Origin: Sulfurospirillum_A sp029027265
Lineage (GTDB): Bacteria; Campylobacterota; Campylobacteria; Campylobacterales; Sulfurospirillaceae
Assembly: GCA_029027265.1 (NCBI GenBank)
Contig: CP093061.1
Coordinates: forward strand, 1,612,001-1,676,000
DNA length: 64,000 bases
Reading direction: 5' to 3'
Positions 51,395 to 60,357 of the stretch are shown here, one piece after another; the first letter of the stretch is position 1; the number at the start of each line of letters is the position of its first letter. Made by a program: the position numbers and the translations under genes. The notes under the pieces are model-generated. The model saw only the letters and a list, made by a program, of their open reading frames with translations. It was not told the origin of the DNA and ran no database searches.

Positions 51395-53959
51395 ATGTTT
51401 GGCATAGTAAATAAAATTTTTGGAACACAAAACGACAGAATTGTTAAAAAATATATAGGTCGTGTAAATCAGATAAATGCTCTTGAAGCAACTTATGAGA
51501 AAATGAGTGACGATGAGTTAAAATTTGCGTTTAATAGCTTTAAAGATGAGATACGAAAAAAGACAAAAACTTTAGATGAAATACAAAATGATGTATTTGC
51601 CATAATTAGAGAGACAGGTAAAAGAACAACAGGTATGAGAATCTTTGATGTTCAGTTAATAGGTGGTATGGTTTTACATCAAGGTGATATTGCTGAGATG
51701 AAGACAGGTGAGGGTAAAACTCTTGTTGCGACACTTCCTGTTATACTTAATGCTATGAGTGGAAGTGGCGTACATGTAGTTACAGTAAATGACTACCTTG
51801 CTCGTCGTGATGCTAATGATATGTCTGTTATATATAACTTTTTAGGTCTTAGTGTCGGAATCATTACAGCAAATACTGAAGAAGAAAGAAAAGACCAATA
51901 CGATTGTGATATAACTTATGGAACAAACAATGAATATGGTTTCGACTACTTACGTGACAATATGCGTTACTCTTCCAGCGAGAAAATGCAGAGAAATCAT
52001 AACTTTGTTATTGTAGATGAAGTTGACTCTATTTTAATAGATGAGTCAAGAACCCCTCTTATTATTTCAGGTCCGACTGACAGAACTCTTGAAGGTTATA
52101 AAATTGCTGACGGAGTGGCACAAAAACTAAAACAAGATGTAGATTTTAAACTTGATGAAAAAAATAGAACAGTATCTTTAACAGAAGAGGGCAATATCAG
52201 AGCAGAAGAGCTTTTTGAAGTAGACAATCTATATAGCATGGAAAATGCAATACTTTCACATCATCTTGACCAAGCTTTAAAAGCTAGACATCTTTTTGAA
52301 ATTGATGTTGATTATGTTGTTAAAGATGGTGAAATAATTATAGTTGATGAATTTACAGGACGTCTTAGTGAAGGAAGAAGATTTAGTGAAGGTCTTCATC
52401 AGGCACTTGAAGCAAAAGAAAAAGTTGAGATTAAAGAAGAATCACAGACTTTAGCAGATATTACTTTCCAAAACTACTTTAGACAGTATAAAAAGCTTGC
52501 TGGTATGACAGGAACTGCACAAACTGAAGCAACAGAGTTTGCTCAGATATATTCTTTAGATGTTATTTCAATTCCTACAAATTTACCTATGGTGAGAGAT
52601 GACAAAAATGATCTTATATATAAAACTGAAAAAGAGAAGTTTGAAGCTGTAATAATAGATATAAAAAAGCGTCATAAAAAAGGACAACCAGTTCTTGTTG
52701 GTACGGCTTCGATAGAGAAGAGTGAACTTCTTCATGCCCTTTTAAAAGCTGATAAAGTTCCACACAATGTACTTAATGCAAAGAACCACGAGAAAGAGGC
52801 ACAAATAGTACTAGATGCTGGAAATAAAGGTGCAGTAACAATTGCGACAAACATGGCTGGACGTGGTGTTGATATTAAGTTAACAGATGAGATAAAAGCA
52901 CTTGGTGGATTATACATAATTTCAACAGAAAGACACGAGAGTCGTCGTATAGACAACCAACTTCGTGGGCGTTCAGGACGTCAGGGAGACCCTGGTGAGA
53001 GTAGATTTTTTCTAAGTCTTGAAGATAATTTACTTCGTATCTTTGGTAGTGACAAGATTAGAAGTATTATGGATAGACTTGGTATTGAAGAGGGTGAACA
53101 CATAGAGTCACGTATGGTAACTCGTGCGGTTGAGAATGCTCAGAAAAAAGTTGAGCAGATGCACTTTGAATCAAGAAAACACCTTTTAGAGTATGATGAT
53201 GTTGCAAATAAACAGAGACTTACTATATATAACTTTAGAAATAATCTTTTAGATAAAGAGTATGATATTGATACAAAACTTAATGAAATTAGAGCAGAGT
53301 ATGTTCAAAATGCTCTGTTTCGTGCAGAGATTTATGAGGGAAGTGTAAAGGAAGAGTTTGATTTAAATGGTCTTATTGCATTTTTAAAAGCTGAAATGCA
53401 AGAAAAGTTTAGTCTTAAAGTATTAAAAGAGTTAGATTTTAATGAATTGACTTTACATGTAGAGAAAATTTTAAAAGAAACTTTTGATAAAAAGATGTCT
53501 GTTGTAGATGATGACCAGCGTCATGAGATTGAAAGAATTCTTTATTTGCAAGTAATGGATAAAGCATGGAGAGATCATCTTTATCAGATGGATATATTAA
53601 AAACTGGTATAGGACTTCGTGGATATAATCAAAAAGACCCATTAACAGAGTATAAAAAAGAGAGTTATAATCTTTTTATGGAACTTGTAGAACAGATAAA
53701 ATTTGAAAGCATTAAAACGCTTCAACTTGTTCAACTAAGAGATGAAAAAGAGGAACAAGAACGCGAAGCTATGGCTGAAATGATAGCTCGCATGGAAGCT
53801 GAAAGCTCTGAAGGTATGAAGATGGAGCATGCTAGTATAGCTACTGAGCAAATAGTAGAGAAAAAAATACCTAGAAATGATCCTTGCCCTTGTGGAAGTG
53901 GTAAAAAATACAAGCAGTGTTGTGGTAAAAGTGGACCTAAAAAAGGTATTTTAGCCTAG
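51395..53959 (+). CDS. secA: Preprotein translocase ATPase SecA
   Basis: SecA drives protein export through SecYEG. TGEGKTLVA (Walker A, residues 104-112), VNDYLARRDA, VDEVDSILIDE (Walker B), GMTGTA, and TNMAGRGVDIKL with RGRSGRQGDPG (motif VI) are present. The C-terminal zinc site CPCGSGKKYKQCCG is intact. The 854-residue length matches the phylum. Its TAG stop overlaps the GTG start of the permease gene. Confidence 0.97.
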   Translation: MFGIVNKIFGTQNDRIVKKYIGRVNQINALEATYEKMSDDELKFAFNSFKDEIRKKTKTLDEIQNDVFAIIRETGKRTTGMRIFDVQLIGGMVLHQGDIAEMKTGEGKTLVATLPVILNAMSGSGVHVVTVNDYLARRDANDMSVIYNFLGLSVGIITANTEEERKDQYDCDITYGTNNEYGFDYLRDNMRYSSSEKMQRNHNFVIVDEVDSILIDESRTPLIISGPTDRTLEGYKIADGVAQKLKQDVDFKLDEKNRTVSLTEEGNIRAEELFEVDNLYSMENAILSHHLDQALKARHLFEIDVDYVVKDGEIIIVDEFTGRLSEGRRFSEGLHQALEAKEKVEIKEESQTLADITFQNYFRQYKKLAGMTGTAQTEATEFAQIYSLDVISIPTNLPMVRDDKNDLIYKTEKEKFEAVIIDIKKRHKKGQPVLVGTASIEKSELLHALLKADKVPHNVLNAKNHEKEAQIVLDAGNKGAVTIATNMAGRGVDIKLTDEIKALGGLYIISTERHESRRIDNQLRGRSGRQGDPGESRFFLSLEDNLLRIFGSDKIRSIMDRLGIEEGEHIESRMVTRAVENAQKKVEQMHFESRKHLLEYDDVANKQRLTIYNFRNNLLDKEYDIDTKLNEIRAEYVQNALFRAEIYEGSVKEEFDLNGLIAFLKAEMQEKFSLKVLKELDFNELTLHVEKILKETFDKKMSVVDDDQRHEIERILYLQVMDKAWRDHLYQMDILKTGIGLRGYNQKDPLTEYKKESYNLFMELVEQIKFESIKTLQLVQLRDEKEEQEREAMAEMIARMEAESSEGMKMEHASIATEQIVEKKIPRNDPCPCGSGKKYKQCCGKSGPKKGILA

Positions 53960-55155
53960 TGCATATAAGTAGATATCTTGTAAAAAAATATTTGAGATAT
54001 GATAAATCTCAACCTTTTATAACTGTTAGTGCTTTTTTAGCCTTTTTCGGGGTTGCAATTGGACTGATGGTTCTTATGGTATCTATGGCTTTAATGAATG
54101 GTTTTAGTAAAGAGTTTGAGAGAAAACTTTTTACTATGAATTACCCTCTGACAATTCACCCTAATAGCTTTAAAATGATAAGTGATGATGACGTAAACTT
54201 GCTCTCACAAAAATTTCCAGAACTAAAATTTAGCCCCTATCTCTCTTCTCAAGTTATAACAAAAAGAGGAAGAAAACTAGAGGGAGGTATGCTTTTTGGT
54301 GTGGATTTTGAGAAAGAAAAAGTGATTAATAGTGTGCTAAAAGAGGGTATTGGTGATGAAAAACTAAGTAAATTTGATATTGTAGTAGGAAAACAGATAA
54401 AAGAAAACTATTATCTTGAGATGCAAGAGAAGCTTACTGTTATTTTTACTCAAAGTGACCCAGGTGGTCTCTCATTGATACCAAAAATGAAAAGGTTTAC
54501 CTATAAAGCAAGTTTTGAATCAGGACTTATTGCATATGATAAGCTCTACATGTACACAACTATTGAAAGTCTTTCAAAAATACTAAGATACAAAACTGGC
54601 ACTTATGATGGCATACACATATATAGTGATGCTCCTTTTGAAGATATAGAACGCATTAAAGAGATACTCCCCGATTACCTTAGTGTAGTAGGGTGGTGGC
54701 AAATGAATGGGAATTTTTTCTCTGCTCTTGCACTTGAAAAGCACGCCCTTTTTATAGTTCTGATGCTTATTATCCTTATAGCTTCTTTAAACATCATAAG
54801 CTCACTTTTGATGACTGTTATGAGTAGAAGAAAAGAGATTGCACTACTTCTCTCTCTTGGTGTTTACAAAGATGAGATTAAAAAAGCATTTTTATACCTA
54901 GGAGTTATTATAGGTGGTAGTGGTATGATTTTTGGTATAGCTCTTGGATTTTTATCTATTTATATTTTAGGCACATTTGATTTGATTAGTTTACCTGCTG
55001 ATGTTTATGGCTCTTCAAAACTACCATTAGAGTTATCGGTAACAGATTTTAGTATGATAGTAGTTGGTGCAGCTGTGATTGTAGCTCTATCTGCTTTTTA
55101 TCCAGCACATAAAGCTACGCAAGTTGATGTTTTAGATACCCTTAGGAATGAGTAG
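53959..55155 (+). CDS. lolC: LolC/LolE-type lipoprotein-release ABC permease
   Basis: The 398-residue membrane protein has one N-terminal helix (AFLAFFGVAIGLMVLMVSMA), a periplasmic domain of about 220 residues, and three C-terminal helices with MTVMSRRKEIALLLSLGV and YPAHKATQVDVLDTLRNE. This is the MacB/FtsX-type permease fold of LolC/E. With LolD, encoded elsewhere, it would extract lipoproteins for LolA, whose gene is just upstream across secA. Whether it is LolC, LolE or a combined LolF cannot be told. Confidence 0.85.
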   Translation: MHISRYLVKKYLRYDKSQPFITVSAFLAFFGVAIGLMVLMVSMALMNGFSKEFERKLFTMNYPLTIHPNSFKMISDDDVNLLSQKFPELKFSPYLSSQVITKRGRKLEGGMLFGVDFEKEKVINSVLKEGIGDEKLSKFDIVVGKQIKENYYLEMQEKLTVIFTQSDPGGLSLIPKMKRFTYKASFESGLIAYDKLYMYTTIESLSKILRYKTGTYDGIHIYSDAPFEDIERIKEILPDYLSVVGWWQMNGNFFSALALEKHALFIVLMLIILIASLNIISSLLMTVMSRRKEIALLLSLGVYKDEIKKAFLYLGVIIGGSGMIFGIALGFLSIYILGTFDLISLPADVYGSSKLPLELSVTDFSMIVVGAAVIVALSAFYPAHKATQVDVLDTLRNE

Positions 55156-55554
55156 TTAAACTAGCTTAACTATATTGTTACTGTTGTCTTCTATAAGATC
55201 TTGAAGTTTTCTAAGAAGAATTTTTGCATTTTTACCATCTTCAGGAAATGTAACTATATTGTCTTGAGTACTTTGGTCTAAAAAATCTTGTATACCTGAA
55301 AGTAATTCAGTAGCTCCATTCCAGTCAGTGCCAGGAAGCATAACTACAAAACTATTTTGTACTTGAAAAAGAGCATCAGTTTGTCTTAGTATTTTTTGAA
55401 AAATTTCAATACTGTCAACTTCTTCTCTATTCTCTAACGAAAAATAGACAATAGAAAATGGAGCTTCATCGGTAATCCCAAATCTCTCTAGTAGTGCTAT
55501 ATGATGATTTACTAGCGAAATTAAATCTTTTTTTGCAAAAGTTATACTTGACAT
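55156..55554 (-). CDS. Small degenerate GGDEF-like protein
   Basis: The 132-residue protein has APFSIVYFSLENREEVDSIE, KILRQTDALFQVQNSFVVML and PGTDWNGATELLSGIQDFL. These align with the core strands of a GGDEF domain (LR.tD.laR.GGDEFvvllP.t...gA). The GGDEF signature is replaced by VQNSF, so no cyclase activity is expected; a binding or structural role remains possible. It lies 31 bases upstream of nothing on its strand other than secA-side genes and is 31 bases from the histidine kinase gene, which is transcribed ahead of it. Confidence 0.55.
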   Translation of the reverse strand: MSSITFAKKDLISLVNHHIALLERFGITDEAPFSIVYFSLENREEVDSIEIFQKILRQTDALFQVQNSFVVMLPGTDWNGATELLSGIQDFLDQSTQDNIVTFPEDGKNAKILLRKLQDLIEDNSNNIVKLV

Positions 55555-55585
55555 GATGTTTCCTTCTTGAAGTAATGATGTTATT

Positions 55586-56830
55586 CTACAATAAACTCTC
55601 TATTTTTTCAAAGCAAAAATAGTTTAATCCATTTTTATGATGATATTTAAAATCAAGATTGTGTGCTTTTATTATATTATCTACAATATATAATCCAAGG
55701 CCAAAACTTTGATGAGAGTTTTTTTCTTGGATAAATGGCTGAACATAGTGTTCTAATGAGTGTTCTAGTGGACTTCCTTTACTTATAAACGATATTTTTT
55801 CTTTAGTCGCAGTAATAATGACAAAATTGTCTATTGAGTACTTTATCCCATTGTCAATTAGGTTCTTGATAGCAGTTGTAAACAACCTAAAATCTACATT
55901 CAATATTAAAGAATCATCAATTTCTAGTTTAAATGCTTTAGAAGGGACCATAGCAAGGTCGATAGATTCATCAATGATATCAATTAGTCTTGCTGGTCTT
56001 ATGTTTTGTATACCTTCCCCTGATGTTATCTGTTCTATTGAGGCAAACTCATTTATAAGAAGTTCAAGTTTTTCAAAAACATTTATAAGTCTATCTTTTT
56101 GTTTACCACTTGGTATCATCTCAGCAGTTATTCTACCTTTTGTTATTGGTGTTTTTAGTTCATGCATGATGTTTCTTAAAAAGAGTTGCCTAGAACTATT
56201 GAGTTTTTTAATTTGTTCAATTGCATGCTGAAAAGAGTTTGATACTTGGGAAATTTCATCTTCACCATTTCTTTTGCAGTCTATGTCTAAATTTCCTTTT
56301 CCAAATTTATCCATTTGTCTTTTTAGTCGTCTTAAAGGTTTTATTTTTCTAATAGTCATTATATATGAAAGGAGTATGATGGCAAATATAAAACCAAATA
56401 TGATTTTTATAACATCATATCTATGAGGCTGGTAATCTTCATCTTTAAAAAGTTGAGCCGAATTTTCATGTTCTATGAGAAGATAGTGGTATTTTTTGTA
56501 CTTGAGTATTGAGCTGTTTCCTATTTTATTTTCTATTTTTTGTATCACTTCTGATTGTTCTATAATGTAATCTTTTATTTTATCATTATTGATTTTTCTC
56601 ATACTATAATCTTGAATTTGTTGTTGCAATTCTTCTTCATCAATAAAATTATTAAGATGAAAGAGTGTAGCACGTGCAATGATAGAATATTTTTTATTTA
56701 GTTTATCAGCATACTCTTGTTTATCATAGTCCAAAAGAAACATAGCTGCTAAAAATATACTTATTAAAGATAGTAAAAATGTAAAAGTTATACTAAAAAA
56801 TATAGAAGATCTTGTGATGTTGAATTTCAT
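55586..56830 (-). CDS. Sensor histidine kinase (ArsS-like)
   Basis: The 414-residue protein has two membrane helices (about residues 10-33 and 142-160) around a periplasmic sensor of about 105 residues. It continues with a HAMP-like linker, the H-box RNIMHELKTPITKGR with His223, and an ATPase domain with NLIDNGIKYS and SFGLGLYIVDNI. The periplasmic domain and overall form recall ArsS, the acid sensor of Campylobacterota. It overlaps the upstream response-regulator gene by four bases. The signal is not evident from sequence. Confidence 0.82.
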   Translation of the reverse strand: MKFNITRSSIFFSITFTFLLSLISIFLAAMFLLDYDKQEYADKLNKKYSIIARATLFHLNNFIDEEELQQQIQDYSMRKINNDKIKDYIIEQSEVIQKIENKIGNSSILKYKKYHYLLIEHENSAQLFKDEDYQPHRYDVIKIIFGFIFAIILLSYIMTIRKIKPLRRLKRQMDKFGKGNLDIDCKRNGEDEISQVSNSFQHAIEQIKKLNSSRQLFLRNIMHELKTPITKGRITAEMIPSGKQKDRLINVFEKLELLINEFASIEQITSGEGIQNIRPARLIDIIDESIDLAMVPSKAFKLEIDDSLILNVDFRLFTTAIKNLIDNGIKYSIDNFVIITATKEKISFISKGSPLEHSLEHYVQPFIQEKNSHQSFGLGLYIVDNIIKAHNLDFKYHHKNGLNYFCFEKIESLL

Positions 56831-57516
56831 TTTAAAAATTTGTATCCTATCCCTCTAACTGATTGTATATATTTTGGTTCTTTTGAATTTTCGTTTAGTT
56901 TGTGTCTAATTCTACCTATGATTACATCTATGCTTTTATTTGATGTATCTTCGCTGATGGAATCAACATTATATATTAGCTCTTCTCTCGAAACTACGCC
57001 ACCATCTTTTTTAATAAGATAGCTTAGTATCCCATATTCTGCTCCTGTTAAGCTAAGTTCATTTCCAAAAAATTTTATACTCATTGAACTCTCAAAAAGC
57101 ACCAAATCTTGTTGTTTTTTTGGAGGTTTAATTTCTCCGTTTACACTACCCGCCTGTTGGTTTCGTCTTAAAAGACTTTTTATTCTTGCTTGAAGTTCCA
57201 TTGGGTTGTATGGTTTTGGTAAGTAGTCATCTGCTCCATTGTCTAATGCTGTTACTTTATCTGTGATGTCATGACGAGCAGATGAGATTATAATAGGTGT
57301 TGAGTACTTTTTTCTTATCTCTTTACATACATCAAGTCCATCAATCCCAGGAAGAGTCAAATCCAATATAATCAGATCAAAATTTTGCATACTAAGAGTT
57401 GAAAGTCCTATAAAAGGGTCTTCTGCCGTAGTTACTTGCATGTCAAACTGTTCCAGATATTCTGTTAAGATTTCTGCTAGTTCTAAATCATCCTCTATCA
57501 TTAAGATATTTATCAT
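56827..57516 (-). CDS. OmpR-family response regulator (ArsR-like)
   Basis: The receiver domain (residues 1-115) has MIEDD, the phospho-acceptor Asp52 in LILDLTLPGIDG, and KPYNPMEL with the conserved lysine. The C-terminal winged helix has LTGAEYGILSYLI and SIDVIIGRIRHKL, then VRGIGYKFLK at the end. It overlaps the kinase gene and is the first gene of that pair. It lies 37 bases downstream of the HtrA gene on the same strand, so all three may share a transcript. Confidence 0.92.
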   Translation of the reverse strand: MINILMIEDDLELAEILTEYLEQFDMQVTTAEDPFIGLSTLSMQNFDLIILDLTLPGIDGLDVCKEIRKKYSTPIIISSARHDITDKVTALDNGADDYLPKPYNPMELQARIKSLLRRNQQAGSVNGEIKPPKKQQDLVLFESSMSIKFFGNELSLTGAEYGILSYLIKKDGGVVSREELIYNVDSISEDTSNKSIDVIIGRIRHKLNENSKEPKYIQSVRGIGYKFLK

Positions 57517-57553
57517 TTGTACTCACTTCTTAAAAGATAGAGGATTATAGCAT

Positions 57554-58954
57554 TTACTTTATAACGATTGGTTTATGGTATCCATTTCTATTTACAAATA
57601 CTATTTTTTTCTTTTTGCCTTCTAGTGCTTTTTCTACATCATCAAAGTTTTTTATGCTCATTTGGTCAACTTGAACTATGATATCGCCAGGCATAAACCC
57701 AAGTTTATGTGCATGTGAACCAGTTTTAACTCCTGAAACAAATACACCTTTTATATGGTTTGGTATTTGGTATCTTGCTCTCACTCTATCTGTCAGTTCT
57801 TCAAGATTTAAACCTTGAATATATGCCATTTTTGTAGCGGGATTTAGACTTTGGTCCATATTTGCTAAAACAATGTTTGTGCTTTTGATTTTACTATTTC
57901 GTTCATATTTGATTTTGATAGTTTTTCCTGGTGTTTTATTTCCTACTATAGTTTTCAAATCATTTGCATTTTTTATAGCTTTTCCATCAATCTCAACTAT
58001 TAAATCACCTAATTTTAGACCTGCTCTTGATGCTGGAGAGTTTTTCTCAACATTCAATATAAATGCTCCACCTTTACTCTTGTAAACTTCTTTAAGCTCA
58101 CTTGTGAGGTCTGAAATAGATACACCAATGTAGCCTCTATCTATTCTGCCATCTTCAATGAGTGAAACAGCTATGTTTGCTACCATTTTTGACGGAATTG
58201 CAAAGCCAATACCATTGTTACCACCACTTCTTGATAAAATTGCACTGTTGATACCTATAAGAGCACCACGGCTATCTACCAAAGCACCACCAGAGTTACC
58301 TGGGTTGATTGAAGCGTCTGTTTGAATGAAGTTCTCATACTGGTTTAGTCCAATACTGCTTTTGTTTAGTGCCGAGATAATTCCTTGAGTGACTGAACCG
58401 CCAACTCCAAAAGGATTTCCTATGGCAAATACTAAATCTCCTTCTTTGAGCTTTTCAGAGTTTCCAAACTTGGCAGCTTCTAGTTTGCTCGCTTCTATTT
58501 TTATAACAGCCAAATCTGTTTTAGGATCAAGCCCTATAACTTTTGCTGTGTACTCTTTATCTTGGCCAATAAGAGTAACAATAATTTCATCAGCACCCTC
58601 TACTACATGGTTATTTGTAACAATATAACCATCTTGAGATATGATAACACCAGATCCTAAAGAGTGAGTTTTTCTTTTTTGTGGGCTTGCCTTTGGGAAT
58701 GCTTGTCCAAAAAAATCTTGAAAAAGAGGGTTATTTAACATCTGATTGAGTTGATTGCTTTGGTCTACCATTTTAGTTGTAGAAATATTTACTACACTTT
58801 TCTTTATCTCTTTAATAGAGTTATTGTAAGAGAGAATAATTTTTTCGTTTGATGGGTAAATTCTCTCTGGATTGTTTGGCATATTTTCTATGTTTATATT
58901 ACCGGCTATAAGAGCTACAGCAGTCATTGTTGAAATTAAAATTGTTTTTTTCAT
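57554..58954 (-). CDS. degQ: Periplasmic serine protease of the Do/DegQ (HtrA) family
   Basis: HtrA degrades or refolds damaged periplasmic proteins. After a signal peptide, the trypsin-like domain shows the triad His116 (VTNNHVVEG), Asp147 (KTDLAVIKI) and Ser221 (NPGNSGGAL). Two PDZ domains follow (about residues 265-355 and 380-460) with GYIGVSI and GLKLGDLIVEID. The 466 residues are typical. It is upstream of a two-component pair on the same strand and divergent from cbpA, so stress functions cluster here. Confidence 0.93.
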   Translation of the reverse strand: MKKTILISTMTAVALIAGNINIENMPNNPERIYPSNEKIILSYNNSIKEIKKSVVNISTTKMVDQSNQLNQMLNNPLFQDFFGQAFPKASPQKRKTHSLGSGVIISQDGYIVTNNHVVEGADEIIVTLIGQDKEYTAKVIGLDPKTDLAVIKIEASKLEAAKFGNSEKLKEGDLVFAIGNPFGVGGSVTQGIISALNKSSIGLNQYENFIQTDASINPGNSGGALVDSRGALIGINSAILSRSGGNNGIGFAIPSKMVANIAVSLIEDGRIDRGYIGVSISDLTSELKEVYKSKGGAFILNVEKNSPASRAGLKLGDLIVEIDGKAIKNANDLKTIVGNKTPGKTIKIKYERNSKIKSTNIVLANMDQSLNPATKMAYIQGLNLEELTDRVRARYQIPNHIKGVFVSGVKTGSHAHKLGFMPGDIIVQVDQMSIKNFDDVEKALEGKKKKIVFVNRNGYHKPIVIK

Positions 58955-59034
58955 AATATTTCCTACCTTCCTTATGTAATATCGTAATTATAATAAATCC
59001 AAGTTAATATATTGTAAACAATTATCAAAGTTGA

Positions 59035-59064
59035 TTGACTTAGACTAAACTTTTATGCTAAAAT
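59035..59064 (+). promoter_or_regulatory. Promoter of cbpA-hspR
   Basis: TTGACT (59035-59040) and TATGCTAAAAT (59054-59064) give a -35 and an extended -10 with about 18 bases between the hexamers. No clear HAIR box (CTTGAGT-N7-ACTCAAG) for HspR is visible in the region. Confidence 0.55.
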
Positions 59065-59095
59065 ATATACAATATTAACTAAAAGGTAAGAATGG

Positions 59096-59971
59096 ATGAG
59101 TAAGAGTTTATACGATACTTTAGGTGTTTCTCAAGGGGCTAGTGCTGATGAGATAAAAAAATCATATAGAAGGTTGGCAAGAAAATATCATCCAGATATA
59201 AACAAAGAAGCCGAAGCAGAAGATAAATTTAAAGAGATAAATGCAGCTTATGAAATACTAAGTGACAAATCTAAAAAATCACAATATGATCAACATGGTG
59301 ACAGCATGTTTGGTGGTCAAAATTTCCACGACTTTGCTCAAGGGCAAGGTGGTGGTGCAAATCTAGATGACATATTAAGAAGCATGTTTGGTGGTGGCGG
59401 TGGCGGTGGCATGAGCGGAGGCTTTGGAGGCTTTAGTCAAGGTGGATTCAATAGTGGCTTTGGTGCACCAGACCTTGATGTTAGTGCTAGAATAACTATA
59501 CCTTTCAATGTCGCTGTTTTAGGTGGAAAACACTCTGTTAGTTATGGAGGAGAAAGTTTTGATGTAAAAGTACCAGCTGGCATTAAAGATGGTGAAAAGC
59601 TTCGTATCAGAAGCAAGGGTAAAAGCTATCAAGGGCAACGCGGAGATATGATACTAAGCGTTGAAGTTAGTGAGTCTCCTGAGTATGAGAGAACAGGAAG
59701 TGATCTTATAAAATTCATAGATATTCCTCTAAAATCAGCTCTTTTTGGTGGTAAAGTAAAAGTAGAAACGCTATATAAAGAGATAACTCTAAAAGTAAAA
59801 GCAGGAACTAAAAATAACCAAAAATTTAGAGTTAAAGAGTATGGTGCTATGAACCGTAAAGCTGGTACAAAAGGCGATTTATATTTAAAAGCAAATATTA
59901 TAATCCCTAGTGTTGAAAATTTGGATGAAGATTTACTAAAACTTATGGAAGATAAATTACCAGAGAATTAA
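59096..59971 (+). CDS. cbpA: DnaJ-type co-chaperone CbpA
   Basis: CbpA stimulates DnaK. The N-terminal J domain (residues 4-70) has HPD at 32-34, followed by a Gly-rich stretch (85-120, GGGGGGGMSGGFGGF). Two beta-rich client-binding domains follow, with VPAGIKDGEKLRIRSKG. The cysteine-rich zinc domain of DnaJ is absent, which separates CbpA from DnaJ. The length of 291 residues is normal. It is followed by hspR after 11 bases, an arrangement known in this phylum. Confidence 0.93.
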   Translation: MSKSLYDTLGVSQGASADEIKKSYRRLARKYHPDINKEAEAEDKFKEINAAYEILSDKSKKSQYDQHGDSMFGGQNFHDFAQGQGGGANLDDILRSMFGGGGGGGMSGGFGGFSQGGFNSGFGAPDLDVSARITIPFNVAVLGGKHSVSYGGESFDVKVPAGIKDGEKLRIRSKGKSYQGQRGDMILSVEVSESPEYERTGSDLIKFIDIPLKSALFGGKVKVETLYKEITLKVKAGTKNNQKFRVKEYGAMNRKAGTKGDLYLKANIIIPSVENLDEDLLKLMEDKLPEN

Positions 59972-59982
59972 GGATAAGTATT

Positions 59983-60351
59983 ATGCATAGTTATGATGAA
60001 CCAGTTTACCTCATAAGTGTTGTTGCAAAAGTTTTGACAATTCACCCACAAACTCTTCGTCAATATGAAAGAGAAGGGCTTGTTATGCCATCACGAACTG
60101 ATGGAAAGATGCGCCTTTATTCTCAAAGAAATATAGATAGAATTAAAATGATACTACGACTTACCAGGGATTTAGGTGTAAATCTTGCAGGAGTTGATGT
60201 TGTTATGCAGCTTAAAGAGAAACTAGATGAGTATGAGTCTATTATAAATGAATTAAAAGAGGAAATAAACACTCTTAAAGGTGGACAAAAAACCAATAAT
60301 CCTCTAGTAAAGAGGCAAAATAGTTATGAAATAATCCTTTTCGGAGAATAG
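59983..60351 (+). CDS. hspR: Heat-shock repressor HspR (MerR family)
   Basis: The 122-residue protein has the MerR-type winged helix with YLISVVAKVLTIHPQTLRQY and EREGLVMPSR, then a coiled coil (80-105). HspR represses heat-shock genes, usually with DnaK-type co-factors. It is co-transcribed with cbpA. The C-terminus is basic. An operator was looked for upstream of cbpA and not found. Confidence 0.92.
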   Translation: MHSYDEPVYLISVVAKVLTIHPQTLRQYEREGLVMPSRTDGKMRLYSQRNIDRIKMILRLTRDLGVNLAGVDVVMQLKEKLDEYESIINELKEEINTLKGGQKTNNPLVKRQNSYEIILFGE

Positions 60352-60357
60352 TTTTTC

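Noticed and set aside
59000..59095. HAIR-type HspR operator before cbpA
   Set aside because: No CTTGAGT-N7-ACTCAAG-like sequence was found; only the promoter hexamers are visible.
59385..59425. Tandem GGTGGC-type repeat as a separate element
   Set aside because: It encodes the normal glycine-rich linker of the CbpA protein.
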